In this document: piece after piece, positions 1 through 10,300 of the stretch | Numbering within the stretch: position 1 is the first letter of the stretch | Layout: every line of letters begins with the position of its first letter | Source of the DNA: an uncultured Cytophagales bacterium | GTDB taxonomy: Bacteria > Bacteroidota > Bacteroidia > Cytophagales > Amoebophilaceae | Assembly: GCA_946409305.1 (NCBI GenBank) | Contig: CAMJVU010000001.1 | Span: 1 to 64,000, forward strand | Direction: 5' to 3' | Length of the DNA: 64,000 nucleotides | The notes under the pieces: generated by a model | Seen by the model: only the letters and a program-made list of their open reading frames with translations | What the model was told of the DNA's origin: nothing | Databases searched by the model: none | Program-made: the position numbers and the translations under genes

Positions 1-1
1 A

Positions 2-75
2 AAGAAAGAAGAAGAAGAAGAGAGGAAAAAGAAAGAAGAAGAAGAGAGGAAAAAGGAAGAAGAAAGGAAAAAAAT
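2..75 (+). repeat. In-frame purine-rich linker repeat (24-nt unit)
   Basis: An imperfect tandem repeat of a 24-base unit coding for ERKKKEEE-like octapeptides, in the frame of the DUF285 gene. Similar linkers recur at about 715-790 and 1497-1560. The unit length is a multiple of three, so slippage would change linker length without breaking the frame. The encoded segments are probably charged helices or coiled coils between modules. Confidence 0.6.
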
Positions 76-3000
76 TACATTTAAGGTAAAGTTTACAAAG
101 AATGTGGAGGGGATTAAATTGGTTAATGACTGTTTTACTAAATATGATGTGAAAGTGAAAAGATGTTTTATTGATGAAACTGAAGTAGATAAAAATGTTT
201 TGTCATGTTATGAAGGGGGGGTGGGGAAAGATGAGGTGTCAGTTAGTATTGTTCTAAAAGAACCTATTACAAGTATGGCACGCATGTTCTATGAGTGTGA
301 TAATCTAATTGAAATAAATGGATTGGGCGAATATGATACTAGTAACGTTACGGACATGAGTTTGATGTTTTATGAATGTAAATCATTAACTAAATTACCT
401 GATATATCTAAATGGAATACCAATAATGTCACAAATATGAATGGTATGTTCTTTGGATGTTCTAAATTAACTACATTACCTGATATGTCTAAATGGAATA
501 CTGGGAAGGTTACAAACATGGAATCTATGTTTTATAATTGTAGTGGATTGGGAGAGTTAGTTTTAAATAATTGGGATACGAGAAAACTTGAGGAAACTTC
601 AGATATATTTGAGTCGTGTAAAGGGTTGTCAATAATATCTAACGAGAAGGGTAAAAATATAAAGAAATTGGAGGAAGTAGTTAGTAAGGGAGGATATGAT
701 GTAAAATTTTTCGTGTCTAAGGAGGAGAGAGAAGAGAAAAAAAGATTAGAAGAAGAAGAGAGGAAAAAGGAAGAAGAAAGGAAAAAAATTGCATTTAATG
801 TAAAGTTTACAAATAATAAGAACGGGATTAAATTGGTTAGTGACAATTTTAAAGATCTAGTGGAAAGATGTTTTATTGATGGAGCTAAAGCAAATAAAGA
901 TGCTTTGTCACATTATAAAGGGGGGAAAGGTGAGGTGTCAGTTAGTATTGTTCTAAAAAAACCTATTACAAGTATGACAAAAATGTTCTATAAGTGTGAT
1001 AATCTAATTGAAATAGATGGATTGGGCGAATGTGATACTAGTAACGTTACGGACATGAGGGGGATGTTTTGTGAATGTAAATCATTAACTAAATTACCTG
1101 ATATATCTAAATGGAATACTGGGAATGTTACAGATATGAGTCATATGTTCAATGGATGTAAATCATTAACTACATTACCTGATATGTCTAAATGGAATAC
1201 TGAGAATGTTAAAGATATGAGTTATATGTTCTTTGGATGTTCTAAATTAACTACATCACTTAATATGTCTGGTTGGAATATAAGCAATGTTACAAAGATG
1301 GATTGGATGTTTTATGGATGTAGTAGATTGGGAGAGTTAGTTTTAAATAATTGGGATACGAGAAAACTTAATGGAACTTCAGATATATTTAAGTCGTGTA
1401 AAGGGTTGTCAATAATATCTAACGAGAAGGGTAAAAATATAAGGAAATTGGAGGAAGTAGTTAGTAATGAAGAATATGATGTAAAATTTTTCGGGTCTAA
1501 GGAGGAGAGAAAAAAGAAAGAAGAAGAAGAGAGGAAAAAGAAAGAAGAAAGGAAAAAAATTACATTTAAGGTAAAGTTTACAAATAATAAGAATGGGATT
1601 AAATTGGTTAGTGACCTTTTTAAAAATCAAGTGGAAAAATGTCGTATTGATGAAATTGAAGTAAATAAAGATGTTTTGTTATTTTATAATAAAGGGGGGG
1701 GAAATGAGGTGTCAGTTAGTATTGTTCTAAAAGAACCTATTACAAGTATGGCACGCATGTTTTTTGAGTGTGATAATCTAATTGAAATAAATGGATTGGG
1801 CAAATATGATACTAGTAACGTTACGGACATGAGTTGTATGTTTTATGGATGTAATTCATTAACTAAATTACCTGATATATCTAAATGGAATACTAATAAT
1901 GTTACAAATATGAGTTGTATGTTTAGTGGATGTTCTTCATTAACTACATTACCTGATATATCTAAATGGAATACTAGTAATGTTAAAGATATGAGTTATA
2001 TGTTTTATGGATGTTCTTCATTAACTAAATTAACCGATATATCTAAATGGAATACTAATGGCTTTACAAATATGAGTTATATGTTCAATGGATGTCGTGG
2101 ATTGGTGATCGAAATTGAGAATAATGATGAAATTACGATGAATACAGGGATAGGGAAACAGTATAATACGGATTTGTGGTTGAATTTAGGTAAGTTTAGA
2201 TATTCACAATTCTTAAAATGTGCATTAGATAATTTAAAACGTGAATATAACACATTGGGCGATAAGGATACATCGAGGGATAAGCATTATCAGTTTGTAA
2301 ATCTAGTACAATCAAGTAGGATTATCTGGGATAGCGTGGGTCGTAATGATCGATATTATAATGCATGTGTGAACGGAAATGGAAAATCATTCTATGGTGT
2401 AGTACCGAAAGAAGAATACGGGAGTGTATTACCGTTTTATTCTCCGATGAGTATTGCTGCGGATAGCGTGTATTCATTATTTTCACCTCAAATTTGCTTT
2501 GTGAGTGAGAATATAGTTTTAAATTTTTGGGACTCAAATTTATTGGGAGCTGTGAACGATAAAGTATTCGCGAATATAGGTCCTGGGGAAAGGGAACTGG
2601 TATTTCATAAGTGGAATTTTGAATCGTTGAGAAGCAATTTTACCACAGCCATGTTGGCAGAATTGATTGCTGAAATGTTGGTCTTTTCCAAATCTGACGA
2701 TTGTTTGAATAATAGTTATTACCATCGTGCCTATGATAATAATGGTTTTTTTAAAATATCTGCGAGGTATGTACTTAGTCGGGGGAAGGGAGTATCGGGT
2801 TCGTTAAATGAGGCGTTGCCTTTGTACGACGATGAAGTATTTAATGCTGCGTGTGTTTTTTTAAGTAAATGTGTGGAGGCAGAAAGACATACTGTTGCTA
2901 GTAAATTAGAAAGGCTCTTGAACATAACTCCAGAACTTATGAAGTCGGCTATACACGTGACAGATAGTTGTACTTATATAGATTGGGATAAGTATAAGTA

Positions 3001-3166
3001 TAGTCAGGATGATATAGAGAAATGTTTTTTAAAGAAACATTTTGAGAATTTAAAAAAAATAAAGGGAATTACTGATAGATACGCAGAACTTAAACATTTG
3101 GGAGGTGTTGTTGATGCCCAAATTAGCAATTTTGAGAATCATTTGGGGAAAATGGGATTGTCATAA
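2..3166 (+). CDS. BspA-like DUF285 repeat protein, 5' end outside window
   Basis: The frame is open to the left edge, so the N-terminus, and any signal peptide, lies outside the window; a GTG at 104 is internal. I see three copies of one module: a Glu/Lys/Arg-rich linker, a conserved block starting TFKVKFTNNKNGIKLV, then DUF285 (BspA-like leucine-rich) repeats of the form WNT-NVT-M--MF-GCSSLT. Modules begin near 50, 790 and 1555. From about 2100 to the stop lie roughly 350 residues with no repeats, which I do not recognise. DUF285 proteins are known as surface or secreted adhesion-type proteins in Bacteroidota, Mollicutes and protists; a host-facing role here is inferred. The modules are so alike that unequal recombination could add or remove one. 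Sure of the DUF285 family, unsure of function. Confidence 0.85.
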   Translation, partial: KKEEEEERKKKEEEERKKEEERKKITFKVKFTKNVEGIKLVNDCFTKYDVKVKRCFIDETEVDKNVLSCYEGGVGKDEVSVSIVLKEPITSMARMFYECDNLIEINGLGEYDTSNVTDMSLMFYECKSLTKLPDISKWNTNNVTNMNGMFFGCSKLTTLPDMSKWNTGKVTNMESMFYNCSGLGELVLNNWDTRKLEETSDIFESCKGLSIISNEKGKNIKKLEEVVSKGGYDVKFFVSKEEREEKKRLEEEERKKEEERKKIAFNVKFTNNKNGIKLVSDNFKDLVERCFIDGAKANKDALSHYKGGKGEVSVSIVLKKPITSMTKMFYKCDNLIEIDGLGECDTSNVTDMRGMFCECKSLTKLPDISKWNTGNVTDMSHMFNGCKSLTTLPDMSKWNTENVKDMSYMFFGCSKLTTSLNMSGWNISNVTKMDWMFYGCSRLGELVLNNWDTRKLNGTSDIFKSCKGLSIISNEKGKNIRKLEEVVSNEEYDVKFFGSKEERKKKEEEERKKKEERKKITFKVKFTNNKNGIKLVSDLFKNQVEKCRIDEIEVNKDVLLFYNKGGGNEVSVSIVLKEPITSMARMFFECDNLIEINGLGKYDTSNVTDMSCMFYGCNSLTKLPDISKWNTNNVTNMSCMFSGCSSLTTLPDISKWNTSNVKDMSYMFYGCSSLTKLTDISKWNTNGFTNMSYMFNGCRGLVIEIENNDEITMNTGIGKQYNTDLWLNLGKFRYSQFLKCALDNLKREYNTLGDKDTSRDKHYQFVNLVQSSRIIWDSVGRNDRYYNACVNGNGKSFYGVVPKEEYGSVLPFYSPMSIAADSVYSLFSPQICFVSENIVLNFWDSNLLGAVNDKVFANIGPGERELVFHKWNFESLRSNFTTAMLAELIAEMLVFSKSDDCLNNSYYHRAYDNNGFFKISARYVLSRGKGVSGSLNEALPLYDDEVFNAACVFLSKCVEAERHTVASKLERLLNITPELMKSAIHVTDSCTYIDWDKYKYSQDDIEKCFLKKHFENLKKIKGITDRYAELKHLGGVVDAQISNFENHLGKMGLS

Positions 3167-3689
3167 TTTGTTGTTTAGTCCTTGTGAGCTTATTAGAGAA
3201 TTTTTTAAAAGAAATATTTTTGTTATTAGTTTAGATTTTTTTATTACAACAAGAATTTTTAAGTTTTTGAGTATTAGACTCATTTGAAGAGTATGTTGTA
3301 ACTCATCGTTAGTGAAAATTAAATAATTTTTTATAGGTCACTAAGGTCAATTATTCAATGTGAATATGTATGATTTTTTTGGATAATAATAAATTGATTG
3401 AGCGTCATAAAATCATCATGAAGATTGTTGACTTAACTCATAATAGTGGAAATGAGATTTACGATGCGTATTCGGAGTGGTTTTATTTTAAAAAAATCTC
3501 AAAAGACTCATTAAAGGAAAATGAAATCGAGAAAAAAACAAAAAATACAACGATAAAACAAAAACACATCTAACAAAGAAAAATAAACTAGAAGAAATAC
3601 CTACAAATAAGTTAACACTTATTTCTTTTCCTTCACCTCAATTAAGGTCGTATTTCGCTAAATAGTATTTCTCTATCCTCTATTTTTTT
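3167..3689. other. Mostly non-coding stretch with one doubtful small ORF
   Basis: Between the DUF285 gene and a minus-strand small lipoprotein. The only open frame of note is plus-strand 3370-3573 (67 residues, Lys-rich C-terminus, no motif I recognise). It has no recognisable start signal and may be chance or a remnant. I see no tRNA or strong hairpin here. Confidence 0.35.
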
Positions 3690-3854
3690 CTATTTTTTTT
3701 TGTACAATTTTGACAAACACGATTGCTCACCATTTTCTTCACCAGTTTCTATAGAATTAGGTGTTTCATTATTCTCCATATTTCCACAAGCAACAACCAA
3801 TCCGTATGTTGCTAACACTCCACAAATGAAGTGTCCTATTTTATTTGTCTTCAT
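3690..3854 (-). CDS. Short predicted lipoprotein with shared leader
   Basis: About 54 residues if the ATG at 3854 is used; an upstream in-frame ATG at 3875 would add 7. The N-terminus (MKTNKIGHFICGVLA, then LVVACGN) is a signal peptide with a plausible lipobox Cys, followed by a short polar Asn/Glu-rich tail. The leader matches, at both DNA and protein level, those of genes at 39520, 24462 and the dead gene near 25319, while the mature parts differ in length and sequence. It may be a truncated member of that secreted group. Function unknown. Confidence 0.5.
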   Translation of the reverse strand: MKTNKIGHFICGVLATYGLVVACGNMENNETPNSIETGEENGEQSCLSKLYKKK

Positions 3855-4146
3855 AATTGTAATTTCTACAACCATGATAATATATATAACCGAATATTGT
3901 TGGTTTTATTTACACTAAAGTGGATTTATCAAATATATTTCTTATTCCATCTCGTCTATAACATTTCACCAAAAGACATTCCAAAGAGAAGGACACCATA
4001 AACAAAAAACGTTCTTACACCTTAATAGGAACCATAAAAAACACACTAGATAGCGCACTTCCTTTTAATGATCTATCCAACTAGTCAAACCACAAAACAG
4101 TTGAAATAAATCTGTGGTTTATAATCAAACATACTGTGATCTATAT

Positions 4147-6270
4147 TTATTCTCCTCTTACTTTTGCTATCACAGCTTCAGCCAGTTGTTGAGGCACTAC
4201 ATCATATTTTAGAAATGTCAAAGTAGCGTTTGCTCGACCCGAAGTTATTGTTCGTAAGTCTGTGACATAACCAAAAAGTTCTGCTAAAGGAACGTCTGCC
4301 CTTATTATTTGACTATTATTCCGGGAGTTTGTGTCTCTAATTATTCCACGACGTTTATTTAAATCTCCAGATACAGTTCCTGTAAAGTCTATTGGTGTCA
4401 CAACTTCAACAGACATTATAGGTTCTAACAAAACAGGATCAGCTTTTTTAGCAGCAACACGGAAAGCAGCCTTGGCACATAATTCAAAAGATATAGAATC
4501 CGAATCGACTGGATGGAAAGATCCGTCAATGACAGTTATGCGCATAGATTCAATAGCATAATTAGCCAAAGGACCATTTTTCATCGATTCTTCAAATCCT
4601 TTTTGTATAGCTGGCATGAATTCTTTTGGAATATTTCCACCTTTAACCTCATTTATAAATTCAAGACCCATCTGCTCATCCGTCCTAGGGCCTATCCTAA
4701 ACAAAATGTCAGCGAATTTCCCACGTCCACCTGTTTGTTTTTTTAAGATTTCCCTATGTTCTATTTCTTTAGTTAAGAGTTCTTTGTACGCCACTTCTGG
4801 AGCACCCTGATTTATCTCTAATCCAAATTCACGTTTCAATCTATCTATAATGATGTCCAGATGTAACTCTCCCATTCCACGTAATATTGTTTGACCAGTT
4901 TCTGTATTGGACTCGACGACAAGAGTTGGATCTTCTTCTAATAATTTTTGCAAAGCATTTGACAGTTTGTCAATGTCTGCCTGTTTTTTAGGTTCAATAG
5001 AATAACCTATAACTGGTTCTGGAAATGTCATTTGTTCCAATATTAAGTTATCACCGTCAAGAGTGAGAGTGTCTCCAGTTTTTATATCTTTAAATCCGAC
5101 AGCAGCGCATATATCTCCTGCTTCAATATTATCTATAGGATTCTGTTTATTGGCGTACATTTGTAGTAGACGTGAAATACGTTCCTTTTTTCCTGTTCTG
5201 TTATTTTGAACATAAACTCCACCATCAAGTTTACCAGAATAAACTCTTAAGAAAGCCAATCGCCCGACAAATGGATCTGTAGCAATTTTAAATGCTAAAG
5301 CAGTGAAAGGCTCATCGTTATCTGGACGACGCTCTATTTCAATATTTTTGACAGGATCTATACCTCTAACTGGTGGTAAATCCAACGGAGAAGGTAGATA
5401 AGCACAAACGGCATCCAATACTGCTTGTACACCTTTGTTTTTGAAAGCAGAACCACACATTACTGGCACAATCTTGAAAGCAATAACAGATTCACGTATT
5501 GCCATCTTTATCTCTTCTTCAGTAATGCTATCGGGATCCTCGAAGAACTTTTCCATCAGTTTTTCATTCTGTTCTGCCACACTTTCGACTAAATTACGGC
5601 GCCAGTTAACAACTAACTCTTCAAGTTCTGCTGGTATATCCACAACTTTATAAGTCATTCCTTTATCTTCCTCGTTCCAGACTATCGCTTGATTTTTTAT
5701 TAGATCTACAACCCCTTTAAAATCTGCTTCGTTACCTATTGGAATCTGTAACGGAACGGGATTAGCACCAAGTTTTTCTTTTATTTCTTTTATACAATTA
5801 AAAAAATCGGCACCGGAACGATCCATCTTGTTTACGAATACCAGTCTGGGGACATTATACTTATCTGCTTGTCTCCAAACTGTTTCAGTTTGAGGTTCAA
5901 CACCAGATACAGCGTCTAATAAAGTTACTGCTCCATCAAGAACACGTAAAGATCTTTCAACTTCAACTGTAAAATCAACGTGTCCAGGAGTGTCTATTAT
6001 ATTTATCGTATAAGTCTTTGACTCAGGGATATTATTTCCTTGATGTGTAGGATAATTCCAATGAGTGGTCACTGCTGCAGATGTTATAGTTATTCCTCGT
6101 TCTTTTTCTTGTTCCATCCAATCTGTTGTAGCTCCTCCTTCATGTGTCTCTCCTATTTTGTGATTTAATCCTGTATAATAGAGAATACGTTCCGTGGTTG
6201 TGGTTTTCCCGGCGTCTATGTGCGCCATAATGCCTATATTACGCAAATAATTAAGATCCTTCTTTAACAT
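4147..6270 (-). CDS. fusA: Translation elongation factor G
   Basis: EF-G is the GTPase that moves tRNA and mRNA through the ribosome and helps recycle it. The 707-residue length is normal. The G1 motif [12 protein letters not shown], the G3 region DTPGHVDF and the G4 motif NKMD are intact, followed by the usual domains II-V. An insert before the G3 region is of the type seen in Bacteroidota. It is the last gene of rpsL-rpsG-fusA, 31 bases after rpsG; no tuf or rpsJ follows, so the classical str operon is cut short here. Confidence 0.97.
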   Translation of the reverse strand: MLKKDLNYLRNIGIMAHIDAGKTTTTERILYYTGLNHKIGETHEGGATTDWMEQEKERGITITSAAVTTHWNYPTHQGNNIPESKTYTINIIDTPGHVDFTVEVERSLRVLDGAVTLLDAVSGVEPQTETVWRQADKYNVPRLVFVNKMDRSGADFFNCIKEIKEKLGANPVPLQIPIGNEADFKGVVDLIKNQAIVWNEEDKGMTYKVVDIPAELEELVVNWRRNLVESVAEQNEKLMEKFFEDPDSITEEEIKMAIRESVIAFKIVPVMCGSAFKNKGVQAVLDAVCAYLPSPLDLPPVRGIDPVKNIEIERRPDNDEPFTALAFKIATDPFVGRLAFLRVYSGKLDGGVYVQNNRTGKKERISRLLQMYANKQNPIDNIEAGDICAAVGFKDIKTGDTLTLDGDNLILEQMTFPEPVIGYSIEPKKQADIDKLSNALQKLLEEDPTLVVESNTETGQTILRGMGELHLDIIIDRLKREFGLEINQGAPEVAYKELLTKEIEHREILKKQTGGRGKFADILFRIGPRTDEQMGLEFINEVKGGNIPKEFMPAIQKGFEESMKNGPLANYAIESMRITVIDGSFHPVDSDSISFELCAKAAFRVAAKKADPVLLEPIMSVEVVTPIDFTGTVSGDLNKRRGIIRDTNSRNNSQIIRADVPLAELFGYVTDLRTITSGRANATLTFLKYDVVPQQLAEAVIAKVRGE

Positions 6271-6301
6271 AAAATTTTTATAAAAAAACTATAATAGGTG
6301 T

Positions 6302-6772
6302 CTACCTGATTTGAAGAGATGCATACGCTTTACTAGATGCTGCCATCTTGTGGACATCTTGTTTCTTTTTAATAGCTTTTCCTTCTTCTTGAGAAGCGTC
6401 GATAATTTCTTTCGCCAACTTCTCAACCATGGTTTTTTCTCCACGTTGTCTAGCAAATTGTATTAACCATTTTATCCCTAACGACGTTCTTCTAAATGGG
6501 TATATTTCCACTGGTATTTGCAATGTGGCACCACCGACACGACGTCTCTGTACTTCAACAGAAGGAGTAACATTCTCCAGAGCTTTTCTCCACACGTCAA
6601 GACCATTTTCTCCAGTTTTTTCAGAGACAAGATCTATCGTTTTATAAAAAATCTCATACGCTCTAGACTTCTTCCCTTCCATCATGATATTGTTGACGAA
6701 ACGAGAAACCAATACATCATTGTATTTCGGGTCTGGGACCACATTCTTTCGTTTAAAACTTCCCTTCCTCAT
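6302..6772 (-). CDS. rpsG: 30S ribosomal protein S7
   Basis: Primary 16S rRNA binder that nucleates the head of the small subunit and lines the E site. 156 residues, normal length. Begins MRKGSFKRK and carries the conserved SVEVQRRRVGGATLQIPVE stretch. Starts 2 bases after the rpsL stop, so the two are almost certainly cotranscribed and translationally coupled. Confidence 0.97.
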   Translation of the reverse strand: MRKGSFKRKNVVPDPKYNDVLVSRFVNNIMMEGKKSRAYEIFYKTIDLVSEKTGENGLDVWRKALENVTPSVEVQRRRVGGATLQIPVEIYPFRRTSLGIKWLIQFARQRGEKTMVEKLAKEIIDASQEEGKAIKKKQDVHKMAASSKAYASLQIR

Positions 6773-6774
6773 AA

Positions 6775-7155
6775 CTATGCCCTTTTCTTTTCTTTTTTAG
6801 CACCATATAAAGACCTACTCTGTTTTCTGTCTTTCACTCCTGCAGTATCAAGAACTCCCCTTATTATCCTATAGTTAACACCAGCAAGATCCCTTACTCT
6901 TCCACCCTGAATCAAAACAGCGGAATGTTCCTGAAGGTTATGTCCCTCTCCTGGAATGTACACAACAACCTCTCTCTTGTTAGACAATTTTACTTTCGCA
7001 ATTTTTTTATTAGATGAATTAGGTTTCTTAGGACTTGTAACAGTGACTTTTGTACAAATTCCCCTTAATTGAGGATTTTTACATAAAGCCGCCACTCTTG
7101 TCTTCCTCTTAACTCTTTTACGCCCATGACGAATTAACTGTTGAATCGTATTCAT
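6775..7155 (-). CDS. rpsL: 30S ribosomal protein S12
   Basis: Decoding-centre protein, 126 residues. The family motifs are present, but both loops that contact the decoding site are altered. The PKKPNSA loop reads PKKPNSS, followed by NKK instead of the usual LRK or MRK. The second loop reads [10 protein letters not shown] where most bacteria have RGGRVKDLPG. In E. coli numbering these are R83Q, K88R and P91A. Lys43 and Asp89 are kept. K88R is a well-known streptomycin-resistance substitution in other bacteria, so low aminoglycoside sensitivity is a reasonable inference. Confidence 0.96.
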   Translation of the reverse strand: MNTIQQLIRHGRKRVKRKTRVAALCKNPQLRGICTKVTVTSPKKPNSSNKKIAKVKLSNKREVVVYIPGEGHNLQEHSAVLIQGGRVRDLAGVNYRIIRGVLDTAGVKDRKQSRSLYGAKKEKKRA

Positions 7156-7191
7156 TATTCTCTAAAGTATAAATAAATAGTAACAATAATA

Positions 7192-7632
7192 TCAACTCTT
7201 ACAAATAGCTTCATACGTATTTGCTGCCAATAATAGACATTCTTTGTCAATAAAACATCTCTCGTTAAACATATTTTCTTCACACAAATGCACTCTTTCC
7301 AAGAAAAAATTATATATGTCGACAATTTTGTTGTATGCCATCAAACTATATTCTGTATCGTTAAAATTGAAAACATCTGAATATTTCTGAATTGTGTCAA
7401 CGACCAAAGAGGCAACATTGTCGCATAAAATATTTTCGACCATTACTTTGTGCGAGATAATTGCTCTCAGATAAGAACATTCTTTACTTTTTTTATTCAT
7501 AGACTCCAGCACATTTAAAGCATCATCACATTTGTTTCCTTCAATAAGACGGTAAACTTTATCGTAACTACAACTCAACAAGTAAACAGTCGAAAAAAAA
7601 CACAGAATACGAAAATTCCTTTTTTGTGACAT
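7192..7632 (-). CDS. Putative lipoprotein, unknown function
   Basis: 146 residues. The N-terminus has a short basic region, a hydrophobic stretch and LLSCS, a plausible lipobox, so it is probably a lipoprotein. The mature part is mostly helical by eye and Cys-rich (about ten Cys), with a weak TPR-like start (DALNVLESM). The ATG follows the rplI stop with no gap, so it is probably translated with the rpsF-rpsR-rplI group. I do not recognise a family. Confidence 0.65.
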   Translation of the reverse strand: MSQKRNFRILCFFSTVYLLSCSYDKVYRLIEGNKCDDALNVLESMNKKSKECSYLRAIISHKVMVENILCDNVASLVVDTIQKYSDVFNFNDTEYSLMAYNKIVDIYNFFLERVHLCEENMFNERCFIDKECLLLAANTYEAICKS

Positions 7633-8091
7633 TTACTTCTTTTTCTCAATCTGTTTAACCTCAATAGTCACATTAGCAGATACATCCTTGAACAATCGTA
7701 CATTAACAATATGTTTCCCAAAAGTCTTTATGGGACTAGTAATTTTAATATCATTTTTGCATATATCGTAACTCGTTTGAGACGTCAATGCATCAACAAC
7801 CTGCTGCGCCGATAATTTATTAAACAGGGTACCATCTTCATTTGAGTTAGCACTTATATCTATTATTTTTTTTTCTAAATCTGACGCTATACTCTTGGCT
7901 TTATTACGTTCTTTTTCGATCTTTACAGATAAAGACTCCAATATTTTTGAGACATGCCTTTTTATACCTGGAGTTGCCATTTCGGCTAATCCTTTTGGAA
8001 ATAAAAAGTTACGAGCATATCCCGGAGCGACATCGACAATATCGTATTTATATCCAAGACTTCTAAAATCCTCCTTTAATACAACTTCCAT
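7633..8091 (-). CDS. rplI: 50S ribosomal protein L9
   Basis: Large-subunit protein at the base of the L1 stalk. 152 residues with the N-terminal rRNA-binding domain (VVLKEDFRSLGYK-DIV-V-PGYARNFL-PKG-A) and the long central helix leading to a C-terminal domain. Last ribosomal gene of rpsF-rpsR-rplI; starts 2 bases after rpsR. Confidence 0.95.
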   Translation of the reverse strand: MEVVLKEDFRSLGYKYDIVDVAPGYARNFLFPKGLAEMATPGIKRHVSKILESLSVKIEKERNKAKSIASDLEKKIIDISANSNEDGTLFNKLSAQQVVDALTSQTSYDICKNDIKITSPIKTFGKHIVNVRLFKDVSANVTIEVKQIEKKK

Positions 8092-8093
8092 AT

Positions 8094-8357
8094 CTATTCA
8101 GCTTGATCGGTAACATAAGGCAACAAAGCTAAAAATCTTGCTCTTTTTACAGCGGTAGCGATTTTTTTTTGCCATTTCATCCTATTACAAGTAATACGAC
8201 GTGGTAAAATTTTTCCCTGTTGATTTATGAAATTATGTAAAAAATCTACATCCTTGTAGTCAACGTATTTTATACCGAACTTATCAAATCTACAATATCT
8301 CTTAACCTTATCTGTGTCTAAACAAGACAACTCCTTATTGATATTAAAACTTTTCAT
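8094..8357 (-). CDS. rpsR: 30S ribosomal protein S18
   Basis: Binds S6 and 16S rRNA in the platform of the small subunit. 87 residues. The core YCRFDKFGIKYVDYKDVDFL, the PRRITCNRMKWQKK segment and the RARFLALLPYVTD end are typical; the ALLPYVTD ending is common in Bacteroidota. Overlaps the end of rpsF by 4 bases (ATGA). Confidence 0.95.
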   Translation of the reverse strand: MKSFNINKELSCLDTDKVKRYCRFDKFGIKYVDYKDVDFLHNFINQQGKILPRRITCNRMKWQKKIATAVKRARFLALLPYVTDQAE

Positions 8358-8722
8358 AATGACACCTCATTTTTTATTAAATCTTGTTCATTTTTCTTTG
8401 TGTTACGTTTGTTTTTATTGTACTCAACCCCATGCACGTCTAAAGCACAAGTGAGAAACCTTATAATTTTTTCATTTCTTCTATACATTGTCTCAAGGTC
8501 CTTTATAAGATTCGGTGCACATTCAAACTCAAACAAGTAATAAATACCATTCTTCTTGTGTTTGATTTCGTACGACAGATGACGTATTCCCATATTCTCT
8601 TCAGCGACGATAACCCCACCACTATTAGTTACGATATCTTTCACATGACCAACAATTTCATTAACAACGGCGTTCGACACATTGGGATCTATTATTATCA
8701 CACTTTCATAGGACCTGTCCAT
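8354..8722 (-). CDS. rpsF: 30S ribosomal protein S6
   Basis: Platform protein that pairs with S18. 122 residues; has the family's YESVIIIDPN start, the RHLSYEIKHKKNGIYYLFEF strand region and the YRRNEKIIRFLT end. First gene of the minus-strand run to fusA, divergent from murC. The roughly 190 bases up to the murC start presumably hold both promoters, but I cannot point to clear elements. Confidence 0.94.
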   Translation of the reverse strand: MDRSYESVIIIDPNVSNAVVNEIVGHVKDIVTNSGGVIVAEENMGIRHLSYEIKHKKNGIYYLFEFECAPNLIKDLETMYRRNEKIIRFLTCALDVHGVEYNKNKRNTKKNEQDLIKNEVSL

Positions 8723-8914
8723 ACATGTATTATTATTAACGTTTACAAAAAATAATGTTTAATGTTCTTTACAAAACAGAATTTTGTCAATGTTTACCAG
8801 TTAACTGTAGTTAAAAGGTTAATTTTATCATCGTGATATTTATTTTTTTCATTGTAAATGGAACTCGGGGTACTCGGCGGAATAATTTTGAGTCATTTGC
8901 ATGAACATGTTATT

Positions 8915-10300
8915 ATGGAGTATTACTTCTTGCTTGGAATAGGTGGTACTGGAATGAGTAATCTTGCAAGATATCTGATGAAAACAGGGAACAGAGTGTA
9001 CGGGTATGATTCTACTGAAACGTACGTTACGCAAGATCTTATTAAAGAAGGGGCTCAAATAGTGTACGAAGAAGATGTAAATTTGGTACATCAAGATTTA
9101 ATATCAAAGAAAGACAAAGTAACAGTCGTTTATTCCTTTGCGATACATGATGATAATGTTCTATTGTCATTTTTCAAATCTAACAGTTATTATGTAATAT
9201 CTCGTTCTGAAATGTTCAATAAAATAACTAAAAATAGAAATGTTATAGCTATTGCAGGGACTCATGGAAAAACGACATCAACAGTATTGATGTCGCATAT
9301 ATTGGCGACATCAGGTCTGAATGTAGTAGGATTCTGTGGAGGAATATCCAAGAATTATAATAATAACTTTATCATAAACGGGAATGTAAATAATTCTATA
9401 GTTGTTATTGAAGCGGACGAATATAAGGAGTTTTTCTTATCGATACATCCAACGATCGAACTTATTACGAATGTTGATGTAGATCATCTAGATTATTACA
9501 AAACGCCAAGTAGTTATAAAAACGCGTTTATAAAGTTTATTAATCTGCTGGATTTAAAAACAGGACTACTTGTTATTAATGATGATTTTAAAAATTTAGT
9601 TCCATATGAATGCAAAACTATAATGCATTCATATGGTTCATTGTCAAATGCACAGATATATGCAGGAAATGTACATATCGAAGATGAGCGTTTTGTTTTT
9701 GATTATGTATCACAAGATGTAAAAATTGATAAGTGTCGTTTATTTGTACCTGGATACCATAACGTAAGAAACGCTTTGGGAGTTATAACGGTTGCGTTAC
9801 GTTTAGGAATCTCTTGTGAAGACATTCTCAATGGTTTGAAAACGTTTAAAGGTGTAAAAAAACGTTTTGATATTGTGTATCGGAGTAACAAATACCTTGT
9901 AATAGATGATTATGCTCACCATCCGACAGAAATGGTCAGTGTTATAAACACTGTGAAGACGTTATATCCATCACGTAAGATAACTGTAGTGTTTAGACCT
10001 CACCTATACTCACGAACAAAGGATTTTTTTCATGAATTTGTTGATGTGTTGAATTCTGTAGATTGTGCAATAGTACTTGATGTATTTGCAGCGAGGGAAA
10101 ATTATGATAAATCCGCATCTGTGGAGAAATTAGTCAGTTCATTGTCTATTAAAGATAAATCGGTATGTCATTCCGATAATTTGTGTAGTGTTATTAGAAC
10201 CATTGGCGAACATGATATTATAATCAATTTTGGAGCTGGAGATTCTGAGTTTTTCGTTGATACAATAATAAATGCTATTAGTGAACCTAAATCCAATTAG
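8915..10300 (+). CDS. murC: UDP-N-acetylmuramate--L-alanine ligase
   Basis: Cytoplasmic ligase that adds the first amino acid, L-Ala, to UDP-MurNAc in peptidoglycan precursor synthesis. About 461 residues: Rossmann N-domain with FLLGIGGTGMSNLA, ATP loop GTHGKTTST, central-domain ASP/Glu region EADEYKEFF and the C-domain DDYAHHPTE. I chose ATG 8915 because it sits just before the Rossmann strand; ATG 8858 would add 19 residues. The 3' end overlaps the yidD-alr start by 29 bases. Its substrate L-Ala feeds the same stem peptide that the alr product, D-Ala, completes. Confidence 0.93.
   Translation: MEYYFLLGIGGTGMSNLARYLMKTGNRVYGYDSTETYVTQDLIKEGAQIVYEEDVNLVHQDLISKKDKVTVVYSFAIHDDNVLLSFFKSNSYYVISRSEMFNKITKNRNVIAIAGTHGKTTSTVLMSHILATSGLNVVGFCGGISKNYNNNFIINGNVNNSIVVIEADEYKEFFLSIHPTIELITNVDVDHLDYYKTPSSYKNAFIKFINLLDLKTGLLVINDDFKNLVPYECKTIMHSYGSLSNAQIYAGNVHIEDERFVFDYVSQDVKIDKCRLFVPGYHNVRNALGVITVALRLGISCEDILNGLKTFKGVKKRFDIVYRSNKYLVIDDYAHHPTEMVSVINTVKTLYPSRKITVVFRPHLYSRTKDFFHEFVDVLNSVDCAIVLDVFAARENYDKSASVEKLVSSLSIKDKSVCHSDNLCSVIRTIGEHDIIINFGAGDSEFFVDTIINAISEPKSN

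Noticed and set aside
532-846. Antisense frames inside the DUF285 gene and other long frames opposite real genes
   Set aside because: They are opposite well-supported genes and mirror their repeat composition.
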